From: Pseudomonadota bacterium
GTDB taxonomy: Bacteria; Pseudomonadota; Gammaproteobacteria; Burkholderiales; Gallionellaceae
Assembly (NCBI GenBank): GCA_021800795.1
Contig: JAJYYO010000007.1
Location: 35,757-99,756, forward strand
DNA: 64,000 bases
Reading direction: 5' to 3'
Within the stretch, counting starts at the first letter, position 1, and each line of letters begins with the position of its first letter. This document shows positions 27,020 through 39,102 of the stretch, piece by piece. The notes beneath the pieces were generated by a model that saw nothing but the letters and a program-made list of their open reading frames with translations, searched no databases and was not told the origin of the DNA. Position numbers and translations under genes: made by a program.

Positions 27020-28174
27020 ATGAGACCGATAATGAAAATCTCAATATCCCGTGCGCAGCGAGGCGTAACGCTCATCGAGCTGATGATAGGTCTGGCGTTG
27101 GGCCTGATAGCCTCTCTGGCGATTTTTTCGACCATCTCCAGCTTCGAAGCGCAGCGCCGCACCACGGCCAGCGGCATGGACATGCAGCAGAACGGCCTGA
27201 TGGCGCTGTATTCCATCGATCAGGACATACGCATGGCAGGCTTCGGTCTGATTGATAGCAGCACAACCCCCGGCAGCATGCCATGCAGCAAAATCAACGC
27301 CTACGGCACTAACAGCGTATGGAACAGTGCACCGGTCGTCATTGCGAACAACGCCAGTGCGGGAAATGACATCATCACCGTCAACCGGCTCAATTCCGAC
27401 ACCGGCGGTATCGTCACCGGAGGTAAGGCTGCCGGCTTGGCTGCCAATATGAATTCCGGCGACACATCGATCAGCGTGGATACCAGCGAGGCGTTGCATA
27501 CGAACGACTTCATTCTGGTATCGCAAGCCAATCTGGATTGCTCCCTGTTCAAGGTTTCAGCCATTCCCTCCGCTACCAGCGTGACCGTTGTAAATGTCGC
27601 CAATGCAATTGGCGATACGACGCAAACGCCAACTTTCCCGGCTTCGGGTTATTCGGCAGCCGCAAGCGCTGTGATTGCCGACCTGGGAGCGGCAAGTTCA
27701 GCATCGGCGGCAAATACCTTCGGATCGACCAATCCTGCGATCACCCCGACATTTGCCACGACGAAGTACCAGATCAACACCAATCTGGATCTGATTCGCA
27801 CGGAAGACAACGGGACAACCTGGAATACGGTAGCGAGCAACATCGTCGCCATCGCCGCTCAATACGGAGTGGCCAATGCAGGCAGCCCAACGGTCAATTG
27901 CTGGACGGATGCCACCGGCACTGCCTGCTCAGGCAGCAATTGGGCCAACCCGCCGCCTGCCGACGTCAGGCGCATCAAGGCCATCCAGGTCGCCATCGTC
28001 GCAAGAAGCAACCAACCTGCCGGCAGTTGCACCGCAAGTACTCAGCCGACCACATGGGCCGGAATCACGGCCAATCTGAGCGGCATCGCCAACTGGGGCT
28101 GGGGTGGCTGCTACCGCTACAAGGTCTATCAGACCATCATTCCGATACGCAATGTGATCTGGGGGAATCTGTGA
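27020..28174 (+). CDS. pilW: Minor pilin PilW
   Basis: 384-residue prepilin: leader to QRG, then VTLIELMIGLALGLIASLAIFSTISSFEAQRRTT with Glu5, followed by the PilW hallmark DMQQNGLMALYSIDQDIRMAGFGL. The large C-terminal domain contains several Cys (CSKINAYG, LDCSLF, NCWTDATGTACSG, WGGCYRYK). Start could also be the second Met (27032). The stop overlaps the pilX start. Confidence 0.9.
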   Translation: MRPIMKISISRAQRGVTLIELMIGLALGLIASLAIFSTISSFEAQRRTTASGMDMQQNGLMALYSIDQDIRMAGFGLIDSSTTPGSMPCSKINAYGTNSVWNSAPVVIANNASAGNDIITVNRLNSDTGGIVTGGKAAGLAANMNSGDTSISVDTSEALHTNDFILVSQANLDCSLFKVSAIPSATSVTVVNVANAIGDTTQTPTFPASGYSAAASAVIADLGAASSASAANTFGSTNPAITPTFATTKYQINTNLDLIRTEDNGTTWNTVASNIVAIAAQYGVANAGSPTVNCWTDATGTACSGSNWANPPPADVRRIKAIQVAIVARSNQPAGSCTASTQPTTWAGITANLSGIANWGWGGCYRYKVYQTIIPIRNVIWGNL

Positions 28175-28806
28175 TGAACTATCGCAACAAACAGCAAGGG
28201 GTGGTGCTGGTGATCGCGCTGATCGCGCTGGTTGCCATCTCGCTGGCAGGCGTAGCCCTGATGCGCACCGTGGATACCGGCAACGTGGTTGCGGGCAATA
28301 TCGCGTTCAACGAAGCCGCGAATCAGATGGCCGATGTCGGTGCGGAGAGCGCGTATGTGGTTATTGATAACAACAGGGTAGCGGCCAACCCAGGTAGTAA
28401 CTGTCAGGCTAAGCCACCTTGCCCCGCTTACTATTACCCGAATTATGCGCCCTTGGATCCGGTGTCGAAGCTGCCCACCAGCCCTTCGACGACATGGAGC
28501 CCTCTGGCGCCGGTATCGTTGCCAGGCGATCCTGCGGGAAACAGCAGTTATCACGTGCAATACCTGATTGAGAGGATGTGTCAAGGCACGGGAGTGAGCG
28601 GCGCGTATTCAACCACCCCATCCGACCCGTTAAACCGCGCGACTTTTGCAGCTTGCAATGCAGTACCCGCGTATAGCCAGACAACTGGCTTACCAATAAG
28701 CGGGATTGGGAAACTGTATTTTAGAATTACCGTTCAGGTAACCGGGCCGAAGAATACGCGCAGTCTGGCCCAGTATTTTTACGGCGTACAGGATGACGTT
28801 TATTAG
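28174..28806 (+). CDS. pilX: Minor pilin PilX
   Basis: 210-residue pilin-like protein starting MNYRNKQQG, then VVLVIALIALVAISLAGVALMR. As usual for PilX it lacks Glu5. GNIAFNEAANQMADVGAESAY is the conserved continuation. The ATG overlaps the pilW stop; an open frame extends 636 bases further upstream but that part only shadows pilW. No pilY1 follows, which is unusual for this cluster. Confidence 0.88.
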   Translation: MNYRNKQQGVVLVIALIALVAISLAGVALMRTVDTGNVVAGNIAFNEAANQMADVGAESAYVVIDNNRVAANPGSNCQAKPPCPAYYYPNYAPLDPVSKLPTSPSTTWSPLAPVSLPGDPAGNSSYHVQYLIERMCQGTGVSGAYSTTPSDPLNRATFAACNAVPAYSQTTGLPISGIGKLYFRITVQVTGPKNTRSLAQYFYGVQDDVY

Positions 28807-28842
28807 GCGTAACCGGAACGGGAGGAACCCTCTATGACATGA

Positions 28843-29056
28843 AAAGTTTCTCGCAGGGATGATGCCCACCGGGCATCAACTCGCAAAAGTTTCTCGCAGG
28901 GATATTGCCCTGTAGGCAATTGGGGTTGGCAGGTATATCGCCACAGGCGATAACTCGCAATAACTCGCAAACGCTGCCAGCAGGGATATTGCCCAGTGGG
29001 CAATAACTCGCAAACGCTTCAAGCAGGGATGATGCCCTGTGGGCAATAACTCGCAA
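28843..29056 (+). repeat. Array of five module II hairpins
   Basis: Between pilX and the Ser/Gly-rich protein gene. Units of about 35-45 bases with shared flanks CAGGGAT (left) and AACTCGCAA (right). Stems differ but remain paired: GATGCCC/GGGCATC, ATTGCC/GGCAAT, TATCGCC/GGCGATA, ATTGCCC/GGGCAAT; the fifth, GATGCCC/GGGCAAT, is mismatched and looks like a hybrid of two types. Nothing else is visible in this 325-base gap apart from a short pre-gene segment with AAAAGGAAAAC before the next ATG. Confidence 0.85.
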
Positions 29057-29131
29057 AACCCTAGCAGCTTTAACCCTGTTGTACGTTTCTGTTTTTAATG
29101 TTTTATTTAACGACTCTAAAAGGAAAACATC

Positions 29132-30049
29132 ATGAAAACCAAACCTGCAAAACTCCTGATGGCGCTGTTGCTCTGCACGGGTAGCATGGCTTTTGTATCG
29201 ACATCGGTACTGGCCGATGACTCCAAGGACTCCAAGGACTCAAAGGACTCAAAAGATTCCAAGGACTCGTCCGGCAGTTCGAGAAGCCCTCGCTGCACCG
29301 ATCAACTGGTTACCGCCTGCGGCCTGAAACTTGTCACAACCAGCTGTACCGGCAGCACCGTTCCAAGCAGCGAACACGGGCACGAAAACGAGGGCGACGA
29401 CAGCGACCACGATTCGAAGGACAAGGACAGCAACAACAAGAATGACCGCGACGATAATGACGATTTCCATAAAGACCATATGGATCGTTCTCAAGGTGCT
29501 CACAAGGAAGGCGACGGCAAAATTTCGATCTGTCACCGTATGGGCGGCGCCGAAGTTTCCCTGACTGTCGCCAACGACGGATGGGCGAGCGGGCATTCCA
29601 AGCATTTCCTGGATACGGTGGGCCGCTGCGCTGATTTCGATGCCGAATACGGTGATAGCACTAAAAAAGACAGTGACGGGAAGATTTCTTTGTCCGATGC
29701 AGGATACAGCATGCACCTGACACCAAACCAAATCTCCTGTCTGAAGGGTTCTTCCACCTCTACATTTACCATCAATGGCGTATCCTATCCGGGCGCCGGG
29801 CTTAACACTCCCAACTTTACCGTCAGACCTCAAGTGTATGGCGCAGGCGGCCCAGGCAGCAGCAGTTCAAGTAGCAGCGGTTCAAGCAGTTCAGGCAGCA
29901 GCTCCGGTACTTCGAGCAGCTCAGGCAGCAGCGGTTCCGGCAGTTCAGGCAGCAGCTCCGGCAGCAGCAGCGGTTCCGGCAGCAGCTCAGGCAGCAGTTC
30001 AGGCACTTCGAGCACGTCTACCCGTGGCGGCTCAAGAACTCTGCACTAA
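29132..30049 (+). CDS. Secreted Ser/Gly-rich protein with ICH-type motif
   Basis: Not recognised as a named family. 305 residues. Signal peptide (MALLLCTGSMAFVSTSVLA), then six SKD/SKDS repeats encoded by near-identical GACTCCAAG-type units, a Cys pair region (CTDQLVTACGLKLVTTSC), a long Asp/His/Lys-rich acidic stretch (about residues 85-125), and a segment ISICHRMGGAEVSLTVANDG...GHSKHFLDTVGRC that resembles the ICH...TITV...AH..HGD..G.C motif seen in many exported proteins. The last ~85 residues are almost only Ser and Gly. Possibly a surface or matrix protein; function unknown. Confidence 0.75.
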   Translation: MKTKPAKLLMALLLCTGSMAFVSTSVLADDSKDSKDSKDSKDSKDSSGSSRSPRCTDQLVTACGLKLVTTSCTGSTVPSSEHGHENEGDDSDHDSKDKDSNNKNDRDDNDDFHKDHMDRSQGAHKEGDGKISICHRMGGAEVSLTVANDGWASGHSKHFLDTVGRCADFDAEYGDSTKKDSDGKISLSDAGYSMHLTPNQISCLKGSSTSTFTINGVSYPGAGLNTPNFTVRPQVYGAGGPGSSSSSSSGSSSSGSSSGTSSSSGSSGSGSSGSSSGSSSGSGSSSGSSSGTSSTSTRGGSRTLH

Positions 30050-30070
30050 TACTGTCAGTTTTTGACTTGA

Positions 30071-30098
30071 CAACAGGGCGGAGAAATCCGCCCTGTTG
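30071..30098. terminator. Bidirectional hairpin between convergent genes
   Basis: CAACAGGGCGGA-GAAA-TCCGCCCTGTTG, a perfect 12-bp stem with a GAAA loop between the Ser/Gly-rich gene and the convergent membrane-protein gene. T-runs on either side are weak, but position and stem strength fit a terminator for both. Confidence 0.7.
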
Positions 30099-30129
30099 CA
30101 TTCGTACGTTAAAAATTGTTCCCCCGCGT

Positions 30130-31413
30130 TCAAATTGTCTGTTGTTCCGGTGCCCGATAGGCGAGATGGCGCGCCAGCGGCAAATGTCGTATCCAGCGCA
30201 ACGCCCCGTGCTCCTCCATCCACAAGGCATAGCTCACATAAACCGGGTCACGCGACAAATGCCATTCCTCCGTCTTCGCACGCAGCAGGTAAATTCCATT
30301 CAATCCCAGCAGCAGCAAACAATGTCGCAAGGTTTCGTCCGGTGCGCCCTGTGACATAAAGGGTATTGATATCATCCACCATGAAAAATTCTTGGCCAGA
30401 TAGGCCGGGTGCTTGGTCCATCGATAGGGGCCATTAGTGATGATTCCGCGATGCGTCAGATTCGAGAAGCGTGCGCCAAAGCTCACCGTCGCCCAGGCGT
30501 AAATTGCTGTCAATGCCAGAATGATGCCTCCCCAGATGCCATAGAGTATCGGCGTGTTCCACAGCCATTGCCCCCACTGATACCCAGTTTCGTAGGAAAA
30601 GTACTGGCGACCGATCAATGAAAAGAAGGGCTCATAACACAGCAGGGCCACCATCCAGCCCAGCATGGTGGGTTCTGCGGAACGCAAATGTGTATCGGTC
30701 AGACGCAGCGACATCAGATAGCCCATCGCCACCAGGCCGACATCTATGAAGTAAAAGAAACGCTGCATGAAGTCGAACCAGTGTTGAAAGTCGCTCAGCT
30801 GGGAAAAATCATAGTCGATAAAATCATTCAGGTCATTGCACATATAGGTAAACATGAGCGGCAGAAAAAACCCCTTGATGAGCCATCCCAACAGATGCTG
30901 TGCAATCGCCTGCGTATCGTGCTCGCCCCGCGTAACCAGTTTGCCCATTTGCCAGTAACCGTCGCGCGGATTGGGCATATGGCGGTCGATCAGATAAAAA
31001 TACGGAAACGCAAGCAACAGCCAGAGTGGGAGCACCTCGCGCAGCATGTCGAAATAGCGGTCGTAAAATTCGCCGTGGTATTCGGGCAGTAGCCAGTATA
31101 AAAATGCAATGAACCCGAGACTGACCAGCAGTCCCGCCAGTTTGATTAAGCTGCGACGCCACGATGGATCGTCATAGTCAGGATCAATGCCGCTGGAAGG
31201 GCGTAAATACACCTTTTGCCAGATCAGATCGACGAGCAGGATCGCACCGGCTGTCATGCCCATCACAAACAGGGAAGATGACACTATATTTTCGCCAAAG
31301 GGACGCATGACACGAATGATCGTGATTGCCAGCAGGAAGGCCAATAATCCGATAGCGGCAACTGCACCATGGGTCGCAGATGCAGGGCGTTGCATAGAAC
31401 GAATACCTTTCAT
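30130..31413 (-). CDS. Multi-pass membrane protein, isoprenylcysteine methyltransferase-like C-terminus
   Basis: 427 residues with about nine or ten membrane helices. The C-terminal part has the ICMT/phospholipid-methyltransferase pattern: RGIITNGPYRWTKHPAYLAK then, after a helix, RAKTEEWHLSRDPVYVSY, which in the family binds S-adenosylmethionine at the membrane face. The N-terminal two thirds is of unknown type (WLLPEYHGEFYDRYFDML, YMCNDLNDFIDYDFSQ). Ten bases after the 949-residue gene and clearly co-transcribed. The substrate is unknown. Confidence 0.65.
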   Translation of the reverse strand: MKGIRSMQRPASATHGAVAAIGLLAFLLAITIIRVMRPFGENIVSSSLFVMGMTAGAILLVDLIWQKVYLRPSSGIDPDYDDPSWRRSLIKLAGLLVSLGFIAFLYWLLPEYHGEFYDRYFDMLREVLPLWLLLAFPYFYLIDRHMPNPRDGYWQMGKLVTRGEHDTQAIAQHLLGWLIKGFFLPLMFTYMCNDLNDFIDYDFSQLSDFQHWFDFMQRFFYFIDVGLVAMGYLMSLRLTDTHLRSAEPTMLGWMVALLCYEPFFSLIGRQYFSYETGYQWGQWLWNTPILYGIWGGIILALTAIYAWATVSFGARFSNLTHRGIITNGPYRWTKHPAYLAKNFSWWMISIPFMSQGAPDETLRHCLLLLGLNGIYLLRAKTEEWHLSRDPVYVSYALWMEEHGALRWIRHLPLARHLAYRAPEQQTI

Positions 31414-31423
31414 TGATGAACTT

Positions 31424-34273
31424 TCACCATTTTGCCTGTGATTTGTTCAGTTCAAATTGTGCATTCTCGTCATCCGGGTTGAGCTTGAGCAGCTCAAAAT
31501 AGACTGCATTCGCTTCATCCTGCCGCCCCATCTCTTGCAGAATTTTCGCTTTCAAGGCGTAAGCATCGGTGTCCAGCCGTTTTTTGAGCAACTCATTCAG
31601 CAGCGCCAGAGCCACTCCCTGGTTGCCCAATTTCAGGTTGACTCTGGCCAGACGATAGGTCACGTCCATGTCCGCAGGATTTTGTTCGCCAGCGCGTTTA
31701 TAGTTTGCCAGCGCGTCTTCCAGTCGGCCAAGGTATTCCTGACAGGCGGCGATATTAAACAGCGTGTCCTTGTGCCCTGGATCGAGTTGCAAGGCACGCT
31801 GATATTCCGCCAGTGCATCTTCATAGCGATGGCGCAGACGGTACTGATCGCCTAACTGATGATGCGTTTCGGCATCATTCACCGCTGCTGCTATGCTCTG
31901 GTAGTTGGCCAGTATCGCATCATCCACGCGTGTATCGAGATCTCTGACGTAAATGCGCCCCAACTGCTCGAATCTGTCCGTCAATGTCGAATTTTTAAGC
32001 GCCATTCTCAAATGCGCGATGTGTTCAACCGGATCGTATTTCATCGCGGGTTCGACCGATCTGGCTACATCGTCCAGACTGAAGGTGGCATACAACTGCC
32101 GCTGAAACTCACTGAAATTCTTCTGTTTCAGGCTGGCAATCTCGAATTCCAGCACCGGACGATCTATCGTGTTGATCGGCGCGGTATACCACGGCTTACC
32201 CGTGAACACTTCCGAGGTCATTACGTTATAGCTTAACTGACGGGGGATAATTCTGTTTTGCAGCAGGTTGGTTTTTAAGGTGACTGCCTTGTCCACCAGA
32301 TCCGGATGCTGCAATTTCACCGGATCGTCGGACGCCAGCAGCAGGTAATAGCCGGATTTGATGAAAACAAATGAACAATGCTTGAAGCGTTGCCTGACAG
32401 TGTTGACGACGATGCGCGCCCCCTCGCTGCCGATACGCGTATCCATCCAGGTCACATATACGCCATCCGGGCGCAGGCGTCGTTTAATTTTGTCAAAGAA
32501 ATCAAGTGTATAAAGCTTGGAAGAACTGAAATACAGCGGAGTGGTGACCGTATTCAGAATCAGATCGTAAGTATCCGGAACCGACTGGATGTAATGGATT
32601 GCATCGTCCACCACGATATTGACTTTAGGATTATGCTCGATGTCGAAATTCCACTGTTTCATACGGAACTGGTTGTCGCGCACCACCGGATTGATCTCGA
32701 CTACATCGGTATGATCAAACAGCATGCCCACCACCGAAGCGGTAGCGCCGCTGCCCAGTCCCAACACCAGTGCATCCCTGGTATTCGGCGTGAACATCGA
32801 ACTGACTGCACCGACGACTTTCTCGGACGGATTATTCATCGGAATGCTGATGTAACCATTTATGAAGAAGTAGGGCTGTCCCCCCGACCAGTTGATTGAG
32901 AACACATCCTGGTAGCCCTTGAATTTTTCCGGAAAATTAAAGGACTTTCTGTCATCGGTCATTTGTTTTGCTGAATGAAACGAGGTATAGCTAAGGTATA
33001 ACAAGTCCTCGTCCCACTTCCAGTGCTGCATGCCTGCGGTCATCAACAGAATTACCGTGGCGGATATCGGCAGCCCCATATTGCGCCATCTGTTTATGCT
33101 ATCCCACTTGTAGAACACCAGTGATGCGGTGACCAGTGCGGAAATGACCAGCAACTGCACGCCGTAATCCAGGTACTGGTGCAACACCAGCGCCATCAGC
33201 AGGAAGCCGGCTACGTTAGCCAGCGAGCTGATATAGAGCAAGGCCCCGGCTTCTTTTGCAACCTCGCGGCGCACGTTGAGCAGGGCAGGTATGGTCGCGC
33301 CGAACGTGATCGCAGGAAGCCCCATCAATGCAAATAACACGCACCCTTTCAGAAACACAATTGCGCTGCCGTGTTCCACCGCTTTGTCATACAAATCGGC
33401 ATAAAAATACAGCAGGTCGCGGTACAGGACGAGCAACAGCAGCAAGCCGATGACATTGACCAACAGTAATCTGGCGTAGGCGATATTGAGGCGTTTTACC
33501 AGGAATGAGCCGAAGGCGATGCCAAACAGAATGATCGCCAGAACCAGCGCAAACGATTCGCGGAACGGACCGAACATCAGTTCGGAAATTTTCACCATGA
33601 ACAGTTGAAATATTGCCGAGGCAACGCTGACCAGCACCAGCGAAATGATATGGTTGCGCGGCAACTTGACATCGGCCTCCGCCGGCGGCGGCATCGCGGC
33701 AATCTCCCTGCCTGCGAACAGCAGCAGACTGGCTGCCAGCAAATTGGTCAAGCCGAATAGCAAGACAGTGCCGGTAATGCCGAATTGTCTTATCAGCCAG
33801 AACTCGATCAATAAGGCCGTCGCCGCTGCACCCAGATTATAAATTGAGTACACCCTGGAAAACACCGGGCCTGCATTCATGCGCCCCAGATAGGCCGCAA
33901 ACAGCGGCACGCTGCAACCAAGCAGCAATGCAGGAATCAACAGCAACAGCGTGCTGAGCAGAATCGGGCCTGCCAGACTGGGTAAAAAGCCCATGCCGTT
34001 GTAGAGCAGATGTTCTATGGTGTCTCTTGAGAGGGCAAAACCGATGCCGTAAACACCTATCATCGCTTCGACCGCCCACAGCCAGCGCCATATCCGGTGC
34101 GCAAAACGTGCGCCCAAGCCGATACCCAGCAGAAAGGTAATCAGTACGGCTGAAGATACCGCAAACTGGTCGCCGAGTATGCCACCCAGAATTCGCCCAT
34201 ACAGTATTTCGTAGGAAATGCCGCTCAGCCCGGACAGCAATAATACCAAAGTTAACATCAGCTTACGGCTCAT
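31424..34273 (-). CDS. Fused MFS-like / spermidine-synthase-like / TPR protein
   Basis: 949 residues. Residues ~1-440: about twelve to fourteen membrane helices starting LVLLLSGLSGISYEILYGRILG, the membrane part of the fused MFS/spermidine synthase family. Residues ~480-700: Rossmann methyltransferase/aminopropyltransferase-like fold with the glycine-rich ALVLGLGSGATASVVGM and DVVEINPVVRDN, then VVDDAIHYIQSVPDTYDLIL. Residues ~790-945: four or five TPR units (LGDQYRLRHRYEDALAEYQRALQLDPGH as an example start). Substrate unknown; Asp proton-acceptor of true spermidine synthases is not certain. Operon with the methyltransferase-like gene. Confidence 0.78.
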   Translation of the reverse strand: MSRKLMLTLVLLLSGLSGISYEILYGRILGGILGDQFAVSSAVLITFLLGIGLGARFAHRIWRWLWAVEAMIGVYGIGFALSRDTIEHLLYNGMGFLPSLAGPILLSTLLLLIPALLLGCSVPLFAAYLGRMNAGPVFSRVYSIYNLGAAATALLIEFWLIRQFGITGTVLLFGLTNLLAASLLLFAGREIAAMPPPAEADVKLPRNHIISLVLVSVASAIFQLFMVKISELMFGPFRESFALVLAIILFGIAFGSFLVKRLNIAYARLLLVNVIGLLLLLVLYRDLLYFYADLYDKAVEHGSAIVFLKGCVLFALMGLPAITFGATIPALLNVRREVAKEAGALLYISSLANVAGFLLMALVLHQYLDYGVQLLVISALVTASLVFYKWDSINRWRNMGLPISATVILLMTAGMQHWKWDEDLLYLSYTSFHSAKQMTDDRKSFNFPEKFKGYQDVFSINWSGGQPYFFINGYISIPMNNPSEKVVGAVSSMFTPNTRDALVLGLGSGATASVVGMLFDHTDVVEINPVVRDNQFRMKQWNFDIEHNPKVNIVVDDAIHYIQSVPDTYDLILNTVTTPLYFSSSKLYTLDFFDKIKRRLRPDGVYVTWMDTRIGSEGARIVVNTVRQRFKHCSFVFIKSGYYLLLASDDPVKLQHPDLVDKAVTLKTNLLQNRIIPRQLSYNVMTSEVFTGKPWYTAPINTIDRPVLEFEIASLKQKNFSEFQRQLYATFSLDDVARSVEPAMKYDPVEHIAHLRMALKNSTLTDRFEQLGRIYVRDLDTRVDDAILANYQSIAAAVNDAETHHQLGDQYRLRHRYEDALAEYQRALQLDPGHKDTLFNIAACQEYLGRLEDALANYKRAGEQNPADMDVTYRLARVNLKLGNQGVALALLNELLKKRLDTDAYALKAKILQEMGRQDEANAVYFELLKLNPDDENAQFELNKSQAKW

Positions 34274-34447
34274 GGATTATTTCCCGTACAAGGGCTACTG
34301 ACTTGAATACAGGTTGCTTTCAACCTGGCGGACTTATGCACAAATAATACAATTACCGCAACTCTGGAACTCTTTTTTGGTAAAACCAAACCCGGGGTTT
34401 TTAGTCTGCAACACAATTTACTGCCAGCTCGATATCTTCCATTTCAG

Positions 34448-34478
34448 TAAATACGGGAGCTTATAGCTCCCGTATTTA
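34448..34478. terminator. Perfect 14-bp hairpin after the atp operon
   Basis: TAAATACGGGAGCT-TAT-AGCTCCCGTATTTA, loop of three bases, about 100 bases beyond atpC on the minus strand and before the membrane gene at 34273. Good stem, short A/T tails on both sides; a likely end point of the long atp transcript. The rest of the 300-base gap shows small hairpins only. Confidence 0.65.
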
Positions 34479-34526
34479 TCGACACCATGCGCCATAGCTT
34501 AGACACTTTTTGGAATTATCCGAACT

Positions 34527-34576
34527 AGGAGCCTGTCGGACTTGTTTCACTTGCGAAACAAGTCCGACAGGTTCCT
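34527..34576. repeat. Long palindrome overlapping the atpC stop
   Basis: Arms of 22 bases (start AGGAGCCTGTCGGACTT, return AAGTCCGACAGGTTCCT) with one mismatch around the loop ACTTGC. It starts inside the atpC stop codon on the minus strand. No U-run follows. It would form a very stable RNA hairpin right at the end of the atp coding region; could protect the mRNA 3' end or be a mobile palindrome. Confidence 0.8.
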
Positions 34577-35003
34577 AATGCCCGACCTGCTTACGTATCT
34601 GCTCGATGATACGCAATTGTGCAATCGCTTGCAGCAATTCGGATTCGGCCTGCGCGTAATCAAAATCAGAAGTGCGATTCTTCAACGCTTCCTCTGCTGC
34701 CCGTTTGGCTTCCAGGGAACGCGCTTCGTCCAGATCCTTGCTGCGAATAGCGGTGTCTGACAGGATGGTTACCAGGTTAGGCTGTACTTCGAGCATACCG
34801 CCGGATACGTAGATCAACTCATCGAGCGGCTGATCCGGGCGCCTGATGCGTACGGAACCCGGCTTGATGCGAGTCAACAAGGGAGCGTGCCTGGGATAAA
34901 TACCCAGTTCTCCCATGATTCCCGGCACAACGACCATCTCGGCCAGACCGGAAAACAGCAGCTCTTCCGCACTTACAACGTCGACATGTACTGTCATTGC
35001 CAT
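34575..35003 (-). CDS. atpC: ATP synthase epsilon subunit
   Basis: F1 central-stalk subunit that couples rotation and inhibits reverse hydrolysis. 142 residues: N-terminal beta-sandwich ([36 protein letters not shown]) and C-terminal two-helix hairpin ([17 protein letters not shown]). Last gene of the atp operon, ten bases after atpD. Normal length. Confidence 0.96.
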   Translation of the reverse strand: MAMTVHVDVVSAEELLFSGLAEMVVVPGIMGELGIYPRHAPLLTRIKPGSVRIRRPDQPLDELIYVSGGMLEVQPNLVTILSDTAIRSKDLDEARSLEAKRAAEEALKNRTSDFDYAQAESELLQAIAQLRIIEQIRKQVGH

Positions 35004-35013
35004 GATGTCACCT

Positions 35014-36444
<1,431 letters not shown>

Positions 36445-36475
36445 TTATCGCTGTATCAATGACACAGACTGACAA

Positions 36476-37342
36476 TTAGCCTACCGCCGCCGCTCCGCTG
36501 CAAATCTCGGATATCTCGCGGGTAATAGCCGCCTGACGCGCCTTGTTATAAATCAGCTTGAGATCAGCGATGACGCTCTTGGCATTGTCAGACGCAGCTT
36601 TCATCGCAACCATGCGCGAACTTTGTTCGGAGGCCATATTCTCGACTACACCCTGATATACAAGCGACTCCACATAGCGCGTCAGCAGGTTGTCAATTAC
36701 AACCTTGGCATCCGGCTCATAAATGTAGTCCCAGCTGGCCTGGCTGTCGCCCATTTGCTCTCCTGTCAAAGGCAGCAATTGTTCGACACAGGGCTCCTGT
36801 TTCATGGTGTTAACAAAATGATTGTAACAAATGTGAATCGCATCGATTTCACCCGACACATAGGCATCCAGCATGACCTTGACCGCACCAATCAGGCTTT
36901 CATGGTGAGGCGCATCGCCCAGGCCGATCAGATGCGACTTGACTTCAGCACCGAAGCGATTCATGAAACCCAGACCCTTGTTGCCAATCGCGCACACTGC
37001 AACGGCCTTGCCTTCAGAATCCCACGCCTTCATTTTGTTGACTGCCAAACGAAGCAGATTGCTGTTCAAACCACCGCACAAGCCTTTGTCGGATGTAATT
37101 AATATCACACCTACTTTTTTGATGACCTCGCGTTTTACTAAAAATGCGTGCTTATACTCTGAGCTGGCATTCGACAGATGCGCTGCCACTGCACGGATTT
37201 TTTCTGCATATGGCCGAGCTGCACGCATGCGCTCCTGAGCGCGACGCATCTTGGCAGCGGCGACCATTTCCATGGCGCGAGTTATCTTGCGTGTATTTTC
37301 TACACTCTTGATTTTCGAGCGGATTTCTTTACTGCCAGCCAT
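36476..37342 (-). CDS. atpG: ATP synthase gamma subunit
   Basis: F1 rotor shaft. 288 residues with the conserved N-terminal helix [36 protein letters not shown] and the C-terminal helix [38 protein letters not shown] that form the coiled-coil axle; [12 protein letters not shown] is the family signature. Separated from atpA by 187 bases that hold three repeat hairpins. Confidence 0.97.
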   Translation of the reverse strand: MAGSKEIRSKIKSVENTRKITRAMEMVAAAKMRRAQERMRAARPYAEKIRAVAAHLSNASSEYKHAFLVKREVIKKVGVILITSDKGLCGGLNSNLLRLAVNKMKAWDSEGKAVAVCAIGNKGLGFMNRFGAEVKSHLIGLGDAPHHESLIGAVKVMLDAYVSGEIDAIHICYNHFVNTMKQEPCVEQLLPLTGEQMGDSQASWDYIYEPDAKVVIDNLLTRYVESLVYQGVVENMASEQSSRMVAMKAASDNAKSVIADLKLIYNKARQAAITREISEICSGAAAVG

Positions 37343-37356
37343 TTCTCACCCCACCT

Positions 37357-37529
37357 TATAACCAGCCACGGGCAACCGATTAGGGTTGCTTGACGGAATG
37401 GTTGTTTTATCATAACCAACCACTTGGCAACCGTCTTTTGGTTGCCTAGTGGGATGGCTAGTCGTTACATCATAACCAACCACTTGGCAACGGTCTTTTG
37501 GTTGCTTAGTGGGATGGCTAGTCGTTATA
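37357..37529 (-). repeat. Tandem array of three module I hairpins inside the atp operon
   Basis: Three units of about 60 bases between atpA and atpG, all in the same orientation. Inner stems are GCAACC/GGTTGC in two units and GCAACC/CGTTGC (one mismatch) in the unit beside atpA; the outer stem is CCACT/AGTGG in the two units nearest atpA and is degraded in the third. The right edge touches the atpA stop codon. Confidence 0.87.
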
Positions 37530-39071
<1,542 letters not shown>

Positions 39072-39102
39072 CTGAGTTTTCCTTATTTCGATTATTCGAA
39101 CA

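Noticed and set aside
27538..28173. Upstream extension of the pilX frame (212 codons)
   Set aside because: Shadows pilW in another frame; pilX has a proper prepilin start at 28174.
28843..29056. CRISPR-like array
   Set aside because: Units are hairpins of differing stem sequence with little or no spacer, not identical repeats with uniform unique spacers; no cas genes near.
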